Source: Gorsachius magnificus
Lineage: Eukaryota > Chordata > Aves > Pelecaniformes > Ardeidae
Length of the DNA: 64,000 nt
Reading direction: 5' to 3'
Assembly (NCBI GenBank): GCA_034008185.1
Contig: CM067082.1
Coordinates: 103,163,311-103,227,310 of the forward strand
A program made the translations under genes and the position numbers. Below the pieces are notes generated by a model, which had not been told where the DNA came from, did no database searches, and worked only from the letters and a program-made list of their open reading frames with translations. Shown piece after piece: positions 1 through 15,307 of this stretch. Within the stretch, counting starts at the first letter, position 1. Each line of letters begins with the position of its first letter.

Positions 1-821
<821 letters not shown>

Positions 822-2268
822 CTAGAAGAAAAAAAATATTGTTTCATTAGCTTTCTTTTCCTTCTCCCACATGCACTGTTTAAAGTGGATTTGTTTTAAA
901 TCCCTAAATGTCTAAGGACTTAATTTCAGCTCTGCTATCTTCAAGTGAAAGCTAACTGCTTTTCACTGGAAGCCATGCCACAAATTATACCCAGCTCATC
1001 TTTTTTGCAGTGTGAGCAAAGAAAACCTTCCCCATTTGGAAAGGGCACAAGTGGGTTCACAGCATCCAAGAGCAATTAAGGGACAAGATTTACATTTTGG
1101 TATGTAATGTTTTTTTTAGAGACACAGTATTTGTCAAGAAATCTTATTAATTTACTAAGCAAGAATTGAAAAGGGAAGCCACAGTGAATCAACACCATAC
1201 AAGAAAACAAGATATGACAGCTGCAGGGAAAAGAAAACAGTCATTTGAAGGAATTTCCAGCTTAAATAGAAAGCACCAAGACACAGCAGCAAGGATTAGC
1301 TAGGGTACCTTTTCAGAGAAAAGCAAGCAAATGTGTCACTTAAAACCTAAAAATACCCAGTTGCAGAAAGTCAATCAGGAACTGAAAGAATAATCTAGTT
1401 TATGTAGAGTGGAAAATTCAGCTTGCCTCTCTAGGCTAGAAATGCTGGTTTTCTGTATATTTGGAATAGTTGTCTCAGTCCCATAACGTCTTGCTCAAAC
1501 ACAAATCTCTGCACCTCGACAATACCAAAGGGCTCTAAGACAGTTAATTCACAAAGTCTAATGTGCATGCGCACACATACAAAAGTAACAAACCCATTAG
1601 TGCTTTTTTTTTTTTTTAAATTCCTGTTATACTATCTTCCCACTCCTTCATTTCATTCCCTACCTATCTTAACAGTAATATTATGGTATTTGTGTTACAT
1701 GAAGACAGAATATTTTGTCTGCTTGCACAGTTCTTAAGACACGGGAAAGTCACTGCACAGTGACCGAATGTACCCTCCTCCAGAGATTTAAGGCCAAGAC
1801 AAGCTCTGATGTCTGAAAAACACAATGACATCTACATTACAGAAGATGTAAGCACAAGAGGCATCTATAGTAGCAACTAAGAGCCAAAGAGCCAAATGTA
1901 ACATAGATTTTGTTAATCAGAAAGCTCCAAAAGAGCATATTCATATGGCAGCACAGTTTAGTTATATACAGAACTATCAGATAATAATACAGCCTAGTAA
2001 CAAGACACCATTACTTCATTATCTTTACCCATCATGATCATTCGAACACTAAAATTACATCCTCCTGCATACTGAATCACCTTTGCGTGCAGTTTAATTA
2101 GAATGTGAAGCATAATAATTTTACTAAAACTTATATCAAAATCCCTAGTTGAGGACACGCACAGTGGTTTTGTTAGCAGCAAGGCAGTTAAGCGGAAAAG
2201 CGTGCTGACTGAAGCTTCATTAGACATTAAGCCAATCCTTCCTGGAATTTTTAAAAAAAAAAAAAAGG

Positions 2269-2811
2269 TGTAGTGGTTTTGGCTGGCATAGAGTTAATTT
2301 TCTTCAGACTGGCTGGTACAATACCACATTTTGGATCTGTGATGAAAACAGTGATGATAACACCCAGATGTTTTGGCTACTGATGAACAGTGCTCACACA
2401 GTGTCAAGGCTCAAGGCTGGCAGATAACCTTTGCTGGTTCCCACGCTGCCCTGTGGGTGAGTAGGCCCAGGGTGGGCAAGCAGACAGGAGGGACACGGCT
2501 GGGGCAGCTGACCAAAGGGATGTCCCATGCCATAGCTTAGCAATTAAAGCTGGCAGGGAAGTTTGCTGGGGTTGCCATCACTTAGGGGACTGGCTGGGCA
2601 TTGGTCGGCTAGTGGCAAGCAATTTTTTTTCCCATCACTTGTTTTTATTGGTTTTGTTTTTCTTTTTTCTTTTTTTAAACTTATTAAATTGTCTCTGCCT
2701 AAAAGTTTTCTTAATTCTACCCTTCCAATTCTCTCCCGCATCCCACTGGTGGTGGGGGGAAGTGAGCAAGCAGCTGTGTGGTGCTTCACTGCCTGCCAAG
2801 GTTAACCCACA
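2269..2811 (+). mobile_element. Solo LTR of an avian ERV (same family as 25866-26443)
   Basis: The element starts TGTAGTGGTTTTGGCTGG and ends GGTTAACCCACA, so it has TG...CA ends. It shares its first ~60 bases, the middle ACCAAAGGGAT block and the end block GTGAGCAAGC...GTGGTGCTT with the LTR at 25866. Internal coding sequence is absent on both sides, so it is a solo LTR. The flanking five bases (AAAGG and GCCCT) do not match, so the target duplication is lost or the boundary is slightly off. A T-rich stretch around 2640-2690 is part of the element. The class (ERVL-like) is inferred from its sister copy. Confidence 0.75.
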
Positions 2812-5800
2812 GCCCTCATGAAAAACTCTCTGGATCACATCAGCACCACTACTCATTCTACTATCAAAGAATTCTGAAAACACAATTAAAGATTTAAGTC
2901 CCTTAAATTGTTTTCATCAAAAAGATTATCTAAGTGAAATAAGCCTGAGTTAGCTGCTGTACTAATTACAGAAACATAACTAACATTATGTTACAGGTTC
3001 TTTTAAAAAGGAGATGGATGAGAACAAAACCACATTTTTGTTTCTGCCATCATGGCTTAAAAGAACCACTGCTTCCTTTTTACTCAAGAGGGAGTATGAG
3101 AACATGAAAATAGCTCCAAGCCATGTGTACATTTTCAACCAACTATGTTGCATTTTTAACTACTCCACATTGCTTTGTCTTTGCACTTTTCTCTTAAAAG
3201 GAAAAATGTAACCTGGAAGTCATGTTTACGTGTTTTTAGTATGTATTTCAGACAAGTAATACAAAGATTATTCCTCTGAATTCCAGATAAACTGTCAACA
3301 GCTCAGTTTGCCAAGTTCAGATTACAACACATACTCTCAGAAGCACAGAATCTGAAGCATTAGTATACCTGGATATGGCCAATACTAACTTCACTAAGCA
3401 ACAAACCAGGCTATTCTTCTATAAGCACTTTGATATTGGAAGAATTTCAAATTCAGCAGGACCTCTGACAGGTGAGTTTGTGCAAAATCAATACTACAAG
3501 CTGTGAAAAAATTCAAATTCACAATAGTAATGTTTCACTGTAGTATTTGTTGTAAATTAACCTACAGTCTTTTAAGTAGATTGAGCAATGTGAAAATTTG
3601 TATTTTACTAGAAGTTGCAATTCAACAAGTAGTGTCCCACTGTGACAAAGAGAAGCTGCTGCTTTTTGTACTTTGAAAAGCCAAACCAACACTATCCAGC
3701 CAACAAGATGCTCCTTTTCACCGAAAACTCTTTAACCAGAAAGATTTTATGGCAGCCAATCATTTTCAGAAGCCTTGATAAGTTCCTTTCAAAGAAGCAT
3801 AAGAAATTGAGTCAAAGAAACTCGGAATTAAAAAAACCTGACCCAACCAGTCAAAGCAGTATCTTGAGTCATCAAGCCATCAATAACCGTCAGTGAACAA
3901 CACACCAGTAAGATACTGAAGATAGCAAAACTTCACGCTACCACAGACTTCAAATCTTAACGATAAGTTTGTCATGAATACTCTGCCACATTTTCTACTG
4001 GGAGGAGGCTTGGGGAAGTCTCAACTTGCTCTCAAGTTCTTCACAATCCAGTTAAGATATAATGCTGGCAAGATGCAGGCCTGCTGAATGGCAGACAATG
4101 CGAAAAAGAGAAATAAGTTACAAGCAAAGCAAGTACAGTCCAATAATGTGCAAACACCACTCACTCCAGAGAGACTGCTTCAGAGCAAGTATTCTGCCAG
4201 TGAGGAGAAAGACCTTGAAAGTGGTAAGTTTTAAGCTACTGCCACATACCTCTACCTGTTTCAGTCTGCTTTCAAAAGCAAAGAGGAACATAGATTCCAA
4301 TTATAACAACAAAGCACCTGAAATGAAGTTTCATGCAAAGTAAGTTTTTTTCTACCCTTAATTTATGTAGCCTGACTTATTTTCATAAGTAGTATTAATT
4401 TGGGTCATATCTAGTTTCTGAATTGTCCTACTTTATAATAATAATAATAAAAGTGACAGAGACTGTGGCAAGAACCCTGTTGAACGAAGCTCAAAGAAAA
4501 AAGCATACTTTCATATTATGTGTACTGTGATGGTTGTTTTTTTTTTTTCATCTTCACAGTGCAAAATTGTTTGGGGTCAGAAGATAAATGCAGGCTTATC
4601 CTGCAGTAGAATCCTATGTCACCCTACAGCAGGGAGAGGTTCACACAGAGCCAAGCAGGGTGTTGTCAATAGCTGTATTATCCATTTATACGGGTAAGCT
4701 TTTTACCACACCCATTGGTAACCCCCATTGCAGCAATACAGCTGATGACATATATGAAAGTTTATTTTTAAACAGTTCTTTGTGTAGCCCAACGAGTTGG
4801 AAGGGAAGTGAAAGCTTAACTGGCTCAGCAACGTACTGCCATACCTTCACTCAGAAGGGCGGGAGCATTGTCTAACCACCATGCTATGGATCACTCCTCA
4901 CCTCCGCTGCAGATTAACTCCTAGGAAACTGCCCTTTTCCAACATGCTTGTGCAGATAAGGGCCCAAACAAATGAACCTCAGTGGCTGCTCCGCCAAAGT
5001 AAGCAGTTTGCAAAGCTCCTACAGCTGCTCATTGCCTGCTTGCAGATAACCACCCCAGCGATTCCTGTGCTCCATTTAACAGCAAGCTTCCAGTTGGAGC
5101 CAGGATCATTTTTGCAGAGCCAGGTTAAGGAGCAACTAGATTAAATCAGAACTGCAGGAGTAGGAATTCGTGTTAGTATCAGCAATGGCATCTTGTCCAA
5201 CAGCCTAGAAATCTGGTCGGGGAAAGAAGAGTAAGTAGCTACATTTTTTAAGATCATGCTACATGATTAAGAATATCATGTCGCAACACGAGCTTGTTGC
5301 TGGAGTTGTAAAACTGTTGCCTGTCCTGAGTGACTGGGCTCTACCTATCAATACCAACTTCTCCAGAGTTTCACGACTCATGTGGCAGGTCCTCTGCGTA
5401 AGAAATACAGTATCTCTAGTCCCCTGGATTTAAACACAACATTCAGCTCAGCTCAGCAGAGGAGTGAGCTGGAGAGTGTTCCTGTAATGGGACTCCGACT
5501 AGGTAAGCATCTTGTTAACCTCTGCATAAAGTCTTGGAGCACAAAGTGGTTATCCAGATCCATGGGAGTACATAAGATGATCAGGTGCCAGCAATAAGAG
5601 ATTTTCATCTCCAGGGACGATGTTTTCAGGGAAGATATCTTTGCAAAGACATGGTAAGGAGGGGGGGAAAAAAAAAGAAGTAGGAATCCTTGATCTCCCT
5701 ACCACATCAGTCTTTATTTTGTCCTCTCATCTACCTCTTCAGCCCAATAAATTGAGACCTAAAAATATGCTTATGGGTGAAAAAACCTTACGCTTTTTAT

Positions 5801-8800
5801 CCCCTCACTCATCTTGCTCATCTGATCAAATTCAGAAGACTCCTCTTAAGTTGTCCTACTTCGCAGATTAGTTTTTCTTACAGAATAACTTACTCCAAAA
5901 CAATTAAATAAAGCATGCTTCCTCACATATCTGTGCCATTTGTCCTCTGTATTTGTCCTCAATGCAATAACCCCAATATTCATACACAAAAAGAGAGTAC
6001 AGAAGTGGCCAACAGAGTAGCTGTGCATCAGCCCAAACAGGGCAACAGACATCATCCAGCTCAGATTGCTTCCCTTCCTTCACAGGGAGCACTAGTGCAG
6101 ATTTCTCCCTCATATTCAGGGAAGTTACGGGAATGATCATATCCAAGACACCTACACCTCTGTCAAAATGTACCCCAAGCTGGCCAGTAGGTCAGAATTT
6201 TACAAAGAACAGAGCATATGTTTTCTTAGAGAACATGACTAAGAGGTCAAGAAGCTACTCTGTCCATTTTGATCCCCTGGAGTCTAGTAAATGCAATGTC
6301 AATGAGAGCAGACCTGGGAAGGAGAAGCATTACACCGAAGTCACATCATTACAGGCACAAATTCAGCTGGCACCTTCTGCAAGTGCTATACATAAGGCTG
6401 AATGCAGGCTTTGTGAAAATGCAGTTGTCCTTAACAGAAGGACTTCGATTTGCTGCAGGCATTTGTTTGAAGGGGACTGGCTAAACGTAGCTTTGTGTTT
6501 AAACATATTTGCTGCAGTTAGTATAGTAGATTCTAGTTAATAAGTAGAGATAGTGGTGCCTTTCTTCAATTACAAAACAATTTCTTATATTTTTATGGCC
6601 TTCATAAAACTATGACATCAAAACTTAATCCCAGTTCTTTTGTTTCCTTTAAGAGAAGATTACATAAAGATTTGCAAGACTCTCACATTAACCTCATTAC
6701 CCACTCACTTTTATGATGAGTAACTTTCTTCCCTGAAGACTATTTTATATAATGAGCATCAATTACAACCGGTAGCTCATACATCACAGCACCTGCTTTT
6801 ACTCTGTTTTTTTAACTGAGTTAGAATTTGATACATTTAAAGGAATGGGAATAATTTAATTGAAATATGTGAGCTACCTGCACAATATTAAGAACTACAG
6901 TCAGTATGCTTTGACCAGAATACTTCCAGAAAGGCAAAATACTGTATCAATTACTTATTGAACAATTAAAGAAAATTTAGTAATGGAGACTCATGTTCTT
7001 CTAAACAAACAATTCAATCATTTTTTTAATTGAAGAAACTAATACCTGCACTACTATGTACTTTACACTTAGTGTAATCTATGCCCTCCAGAAACATTAT
7101 CTACAACTTTATCTCATTCGGAAGTAAATATTTATAGTAATTATTTGACAGTAACCCCATCTTCTAAAGTGAGTCTGAATATTCTCCAAAGTTTCTTAAT
7201 TTCCACAGAGTGATTCACAACTCTGTTGCCTCACATGACCTAAGAATTACAAGTTCAGCTATCTGAGAAAAAGCACAGGACCAAGAATTTTAAAAAGTGT
7301 CAACATACTTCATGTCCCCAAGGACCATCAAACAGTATAATCTTATCTTTTAATAAAAGATCACAGTTTCATCCAGTTACTTCATTGTTTATTGAGTCCA
7401 GTAGTTTCAGTTCGGCTAACAACAGCAAAATTATGCTTGAGAGTGTATTGCTTGAAAATGATCTGCACAGACTACCATACTAGATGCAAAATATCTGGAA
7501 GACACCTCAGGAATGACTCAGATATTCCTGCAACAAAAATGTTCCTGGAAATGGTGGGAGGCAACTCCAGGCAAGCAGAGCCTAACCCTCCCAACAGCTG
7601 CTTCCAATTACAATATTCAAACTAGATCAGCAGAAACACCCCATGACCCAGAAATAGATAGGAAACATGAGGACATAGGATGGGATATGTGATGCCAGCT
7701 GGTTTAAGAACTGGAGAGTAAGGAAGTTTTTTAGGTTAGATCAGCATTGTTGTAATAAGTGTCATTCCATGTCTCAAGTTTGACTGGTGTTTTTGTTAGA
7801 GTTTAAACATGCAACATCTGCACAAAGTAGCATCAGTATTTTATTAAGGTAGAACAAATATTTCAAATATTAAAAAATCACTATAAATTCTAAGTAGTAG
7901 CCTAAAGAAAGAGGAAACTGAATCCAAATATTCAAACCTATCTTAGAAATTACTAGTCTCATTAGACAATGAAACAGGCTGCTTGAACTTCAACCTCAGA
8001 ACAAGTTAGAAACACTTTCACAATAAGTCCTTTCCGTTCTCCTGAAAATAATCCTTTGACATAAACCTGTTTAACCGGGAATTAGGATTCATAGCTCCCC
8101 ATGACTTTAACAAGCAGTTAAGCCACATTCAAGGTTTGGTAAGAACGCTTCTTTCCAAAGCTTTCTAGTGCACACCATAAAAGGCGCTCGTCTCTCCCAC
8201 ACCCACTGAACAAGTTTACTAAGGTGACTGCACATCTACTAAGAAAAGTAAAGCGTAAAAAACTGCATTAAGTTCTATCTATCAGCAGCAGCAAATCTCA
8301 AGCAGAAGACCTACATTTCCCAGATTCTTGAGACAGGTATTTCAAACTGTAACCATATCCAGGCACCAAAGCTGGAAGAGTCAACTAGTGAACTCTTCAC
8401 CAAGTAACTGAGGCCCCAGCAATCCTATTAATTACATCACATTGCTATAAAGAACAGCGGTCCCCATATGCCCGCAGCTCTCTGCTCTTAAGATCTCATC
8501 ACAAGAATTGAGATCCCTCCAACAAGAAGTCAGTAAATCACTAGCAAACACCAAACAAGTTCTCAGCCTTCCAGCAGTCTCCCTGAGGCTCCACAGGACC
8601 TTAATGCCAGCTTTTGGGCATAGCCATGAACCACGCAGCAGCTTCTGATGTGAGAATAGATACGTATTCCACATGTTGTAAGTCATCGTTTCAGCATTTT
8701 GTTACCAAAAAGCCTCTTCGGCACCCTTCAAGAGGCACTTCTGGGGAGGCACTTCCATAAAGAAATTTCTTGAAACCCATATGGAACAGCACAAGCAAAC

Positions 8801-11800
8801 CCTGACAAACTGAACAGCAGAAATAGTTTGGAACAAAATCAAGGTCTTAAGATTTTAAACCTTGAAATGTACTGAAAAGAAAGGGAAGCAGCTGCATTAT
8901 TGTCCACATAAAGAGCTGACAAAACACACAACACTCGAGCTCAACCGTGTGCACCTACAAGGGTGATATAAGCTGAACCTGCCACAGTCCCACTGATATT
9001 CCCATATCCTTTATTCCAATAGGCACTGGTGTTTGCCAATAGCTAGGTGGCAAAGCAGTTCAGAAGTTGCTCTAGACAAAAACTAACCTATACTGGTTTT
9101 CAGACAGATTAGCTACCTAAACAAACTTGCTGGCACAAAAGACAGACCAGAAAAACACATCACTGAGCATGGGGAAAGCCGAACTGCAGCACCTCCAGCC
9201 TAAAAACACTGGAAAAACAATGCAAGTGTTGTAAGGTTCCTCAACCACAATTTAGCACGTGTTGAATATTCCTCACTTTTTATAAGTTATGTGATGGCTA
9301 ATATGGAACATTTAGAAGAATTTTAGATACTTGCAGTGGTTTATCTGGACTGATCCAGAGATCAGTGGGAAAAGCAGCAAACTTAAGCAGCAAGCTTGTT
9401 TTCATAGTTCAACTGACTAAAGTTACACTGTGAAGTAATTTTTATAATATACACATTTACATGAGAGCCTAGAATACTGTTTCTGCTTCCTCAAGTTCAC
9501 TATGTGGCTGGTGCCTTATCTCAGTCTATTCTAATCACAGAGGGAACTTAGCTTTCCAAGGCTGACAGCGTTGAAGTGTTGCTTTAACACAAGGTATAAG
9601 TCATGCCTTCTCTTAGATTAAATTTCTAAACATGGAGGTCTGTAATCTAGCATATTAACAAAAGGCATTCATTTTCTATTAATTTGACATTATATGCCAT
9701 GAGGAGAGAATTAGCAGTAATGGCAGTCACGGCAGAAGAACAAACAATTACATGCCACGAGTCTGTCAAAGCTATCCACACTACAGACTTGCATGGATTC
9801 AGAGGCAAGACAGACAAACAGGTACATGGTACTACAGCCGATTTTCTAGCATAAGCAAAACTAAGGAGGAATGGAAGGCTGAAACAGAAGAGCCAGATTC
9901 TGCAGAAGAGGCTCCCACACCAAACACCCATAATCAAGTCTTTTGACAAAGGTCAAGTTACATTCATGGGAGATGTTACGTAAAGCAACTGCTACTAATG
10001 AATTTTATTCAGCATTTGATACACAAGACACTTTTTTTCCCTCTTCATAAAATGCAAGGGGCAAGGCATAGCCTACAAGGATGAATTTTAGTAACACAGG
10101 ATCAACAACTTGGGGTCTTAAGTTAGTGCCATTCAACAAAGGACTGATGGAAGCACTTCAAGGACACATTGAAGCTAGTGTCACGTAAGACACATTAGCT
10201 ACAGCCATTTTTACCCTGTGTTTCAAGTGCAAAAAAGCACATTTGGAAGCTAACTTTTGACTGATAAGTTGGGTATCACTCGCGCTTGCACAGAGCTGCT
10301 GCTTCCAGCTGTTCTGGAAAGCAACAGAAATGGAGTTCCCTCAAAGGCAGTACGCCAGAGCTTGCAGCATGAACCTCAGCAGTTCACTTTTAAAAGCAGT
10401 TCAAGAGCACTGCATTCAAAAAGTTGCTCACATCATATTTGGTATCATAAAGCCAGCTTTTTTTTGTCGACCATACTCCAAAAGAAGTATCAGCCACATC
10501 ACAGTGTCCTTTTTGCCCCTGTACACTTACACTTCAACATTCACTAAAGAAATTTAAGGAAGATTTAAATGTAAGCATTTTGAGTTGGCTTGAAGTAAAT
10601 TCTTTAAACAAAGTCTGAAGAAGGCTTCCAAAAGACATACTTGAAAAACATAGGTTTGCCAGCACAAGTCCATAAATCAGGTTTTCCTCTAACACAAGTA
10701 TCTCATTAATTGTTAACAAGCCTATACTCTTCCTTTAGTTAGAAGTTCAGATTGTCAGATGTGCATTTTCTAGAAAAAGCAAATATCCACATGGTCATTT
10801 TTACAGCCAGAAAGGATGACTAAAGATCCACACTTGCTAAACCCAAAACTCCACCCAAATAGTTTCACTGCTCTATAGGCAGGAAAGATGACTTATGACA
10901 GAGAAATCTAGAAACAAATGGTATCTGCAAAGCAAAAACAAGTTCCCAGTAGGCTCTCATGCCAGGCTGCACTCAATGCTTAAGGAATCTATAGGAGGGA
11001 TGCCATCCACGTCCTCTGGTGGGCAGAAGCAGCCTTGTGTTGCAGGCATCTTGCTTCACAGTGAGACAAGTTCTGATGTTGATAGCTCAGGGAGTTTATC
11101 CTGCTCAAAACAACTTATTTTGCCTTGTTAGCCAGTCATATAGTATTATGGTGAAAACTCACATGAACACCCTTAAATTCTTTCAAGGTATTACCACAGA
11201 CAGAATGAACACAGAAGCCTTGTTTGAATAACACTCCTATGAAATTCTTGACATAGAAAAAGTTTAAGCTTTCAAATAAAGCGTTTGAGGCAGGCACTGC
11301 CTTCTGTGTGGTCAGTGCCTAGCTGGATGAAGATTCAACAGAAGCAAAGTAGGAATACGAAAATACAGTGTCCTTCACACTTTATTAATTGGCTTCTCGC
11401 AATGAAGGATGCAGGGAAAAAGTGCTCCAGCAGGTGCAAGCACATTTATATCAAAGGCTGCAGCACACACGGTGCAAACACAAAGGACCAAACACAGGTC
11501 ATTAGCAAAAGACATCAAGAAGCAGGTACCACCAAATCCTCCATTTCCTCTTCACAAATACAGGCAAGCGTTCTCTCTCCCCATAGGCAGACTGCATCAA
11601 CACACCAGCCAAATGGAACCTAATAAAATAGGAACACATTGGATTTTGCATTTCAAAAAAATTCCTTTTATTCCTCTAAGGAATCATCCAGCTGTAGCAA
11701 ATAAGTTTCATTAGTGAAATCTGACTTGGCAAAGTAAGTTACTTTTCATTTTATAACTTTGCCATCTGTTTTACCACCCAATTACAAATGTGTAAGTACT

Positions 11801-14488
11801 CTTTTGTAGTAGTATTATTGTAAGAGCGTTAGTTTTGTAGCAGTATTTTGTTGCGGTAACTTCTCCTCCTGTTTACACTCTATGCAGTGCAAATTGCTGC
11901 TCCTAAAATCCTAATCATTTTTCTGTTTTATTCAGGGGAAGAAGATTTCGTATGCATGACTCACTGAATGAGACTGGTTTGCAAATACACAAAGACTTGT
12001 AATTAACCTTTTGAGCAGGTCATTCAAGGACACAAATGGTTACACGGTAATAAAGCATTCATAAAGTTGAAACACTGTTTAGTCTGATCCCTCCCCATTT
12101 TTAGATGCTGTTTATTCTAAAACTATTAGATCTATGATACGGAAAACTGGTAGAGTCAATCCAGTAGACCTAAAAGACCCAATCAGGCAATTAATTGCCT
12201 TTTAATTCAATATATGCTTGCCAATCGTATAATACATGGTAGAGTTTCATGGCTATTTCACGTATCATGGGCATAAACCATGCGGTGGCTAGAAATAGAA
12301 GGCATTCAGTTCATGAACTTAGTATGAAATTATTAACATTCAGGCCAATTTATCAATTTCCACATTAAGTGCCAGTGCAAGGTGGTTTTGATTTCATCAT
12401 GCTTAAAATACTGATCAGACTTTTCTTACAGTATCACAGAAGACATTTCCAAGTTGAATGCTCTCAAATTGTAAAGCAGTAACTTTTAAAAACCGCTTTT
12501 TGTTCCTATTTGAATTCTTATAGCTCTTATGCACATGATAATTCAGAACTGTTAAATGACTTACAAGAATAAGTAAGTTTAAGTTTTAAGAGCGCAAACA
12601 ATCTAAAAAAATGTTATTTATACAGCAATGTATGTGAAAAATCATGGATCAATTTCTGAACACAGAAGCAAGCATAACATTCATTTTAGACTATCTGGGT
12701 AACCAAGTGAAGCAGCTATCAAAAGCTTCTGATAAACAACTTAAAACTAGTTTTGTATTCACAGTCCAAAGGCAAGGAGCCTCGGAAAAGGCACCATTAA
12801 GATTGATGTAGTATTGCACATCTGTAGATGGGTCTCAAGCACGTCTCTCTTCCTACGGCCAGCCTCTCAATGCAAAAGCTGAAGGCATTTCAGAGGTGGT
12901 CACAGACCAAATCCAGTTTATTTTAAAGGTCAGTCTTGCCAGGGAAGAACTACTATAGAATTCTGTCTATGGTGAATACTGATATCTTTATCAACATTTC
13001 ATTCTATGTGTGTTGCAATGTTAAATACTACCAACTGTGAGCTGTATTCCTTTCTGTACACACGAACTTTTAAGTTCCAGTGAGAAATACGTGACCTAAT
13101 ACCTTTTCAATGTTGCATGACATAATATAGGATTTCCTCCGGCCTACAAAACCTTCACTACTGCTGACTTATGAAAACATTTTATTTCCAGATGGTGACT
13201 TGCATACTTTCAAGTCAGCTGTGGTACTTCTAATAGCATCAGTTCTCCACAGAGTCAGAAACTAATTTTACAGCTTTTTTCCTTGAGTGGTTTATTTCTT
13301 TTACCTTAATACACACACAGTCTGAGTCCTGAATAAAGTCTGGAAAAGTCAGTGTTGTTAAAACCCAATCCTGTTATTCACATATAACGGTCAGTGAGAG
13401 ATCTTAGTCTGTTGAGAAACAGAAAGTATGTTCCTGAAAATCTCTCCTTCAAACTACTGACAATCCAAGAATAACTATGCCATCCTGACTGGGTTAGTTA
13501 TGACCACTTCAGTATTTTATTGTATTGTATTTCACTGTTCATGGTTTTTTTTAAAAAAATATCATAGTTGTTGGCTACAAGATTGTTTTTGCTTTAGTTT
13601 CTCATCCCAGAATTATTTCTTCGCTGTATCTGTAAAAAACTCTTACCTCCTAAAATTTTAGTAAAACCTATTAGAAAGATTACAATATAAAACTTTGCTC
13701 CTCAAATTTTCCAAACTATTCTTAAGGTCACTAGAACTAATTTGCTTTTGCAATGCTCTTCAAGACACTCCAGCCTGAAGAAATTCACTTAAACTATGTA
13801 TGTTATACACATGGCCTCAGTTCTAACTCATACATCTTGCAGAGAAAGAATGCTTTGTCTTTTCAATTATTTCATTCCTCTATTCATTTTGACCGCAAGA
13901 GCTATAAAGCACAACCTTTGCAAGACAGAAAATACAACAGATATAGGTTAACCTTCATTTAATTTTAAGAAAAACAGATGCTCTTCTACTAGAAAAGTTC
14001 AACACGTGCCAAACCACGTTACCTAAAAAAATCAACTTTCCCAATATGATCCAAGGAAAAAATTTAAAGAGACAGGACAGCAAAGCAGTTTCTCAAAATA
14101 AAAATCAGGACCTTCTAAGGTTTTTGAATGATTCCAAACCAAAATGTTTCATATCTCACTCTTTGATTCTTCAGCAAAGAGGAATTGAGAAATTCTAGCA
14201 TTTTGGTGAGCATCTGCACTATAAAATCTTTCTTTTAAGTGTAATTGTAACTGGAAGCCCATCAGTAAAACTAATAACTACATGCCCAGAGTTAGCGATT
14301 GACAGGGAGCCAGTTGCATGGGACTACACATACAGGCTTTCCTAAAATATTTTGTGGATCAGCTACTGGCCTCTTGAAGAACACCAACAATCTACAAATT
14401 ATCACCCCCCTAGCTCCAAACACAGGCAATACCAGTTGGCAATGCCTGCAATCGGATTCCTTAACAAAGCACAGAGACATTAAAGATG

Positions 14489-14522
14489 TGCAATATACAC
14501 ATAATAATATGTGTATATTGCA
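14489..14522. repeat. Perfect 15-bp inverted repeat with 4-base loop
   Basis: The left arm TGCAATATACACATA (14489-14503) and the right arm TATGTGTATATTGCA (14508-14522) are exact reverse complements, separated by ATAA. Pairing stops at the next base on either side. It lies in RALA intron 1. No function is known to me. Confidence 0.85.
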
Positions 14523-15307
14523 ATAACACAAAAGCAAGTATTTTCCCCTCACAGCAGTAGCAGAAGGGTAAAAAGTTGAGATCATTATTTAAGATCCCAG
14601 TTATTAACAAAACGAGATATAAGAAAGAGGACTGAGACATAGCTTGGATTAAAATTTAGAATTTAACTCCTCTAAATCCAAAAGGCAGCAACAGCTCCTG
14701 CTCAACTGATGCTACACAGCCACACCCAAGACAAGGTCTTCCCAGAAAGAACACTCCACTTGGAAAAATCACTTGGTTAACTTCAGCCTTTTTAATAATT
14801 CTGAAACAAACACATCTGTGTGTTTTTTAATTAACTGTTCTAAAACCAGTCCTTCATGTTACGCTATACACTAAAACAAAACGAGTACAGACGCAAACCA
14901 AGTGAATAATTCAGACTAGCAGCTTTCTTATTGTCCTTTATCAGTCTTTTATTTTTTCATTAATGTTCTTATCACAGTCTTCATTAAACAGAGAAAAACG
15001 ATCAAGTAGTAGCATTTTATGCATCTCACGTTACAGTAGGTGTCTTCCTCCTAGGGTACTCCAACATATTGCAGCACACGCTGAATTTCATGATGGAAGT
15101 TACATGTAGCCATCTTTTCTTCCTTGCAACACTAGCCATGTAGTAACATTTTAGATGGTGAACTTGCTTAACAGACAGCAGCTTCTGACACTTGGCCTAA
15201 CGTATCTGCTCTTTAAATTCTGAATGACAATCCTGGACTGTATAGAGAAGGAGTCCAGAGTGCAGTGTTTTCTTCCTAGGTTAAGTTTTCCTGTTTTGTT
15301 ATATACC

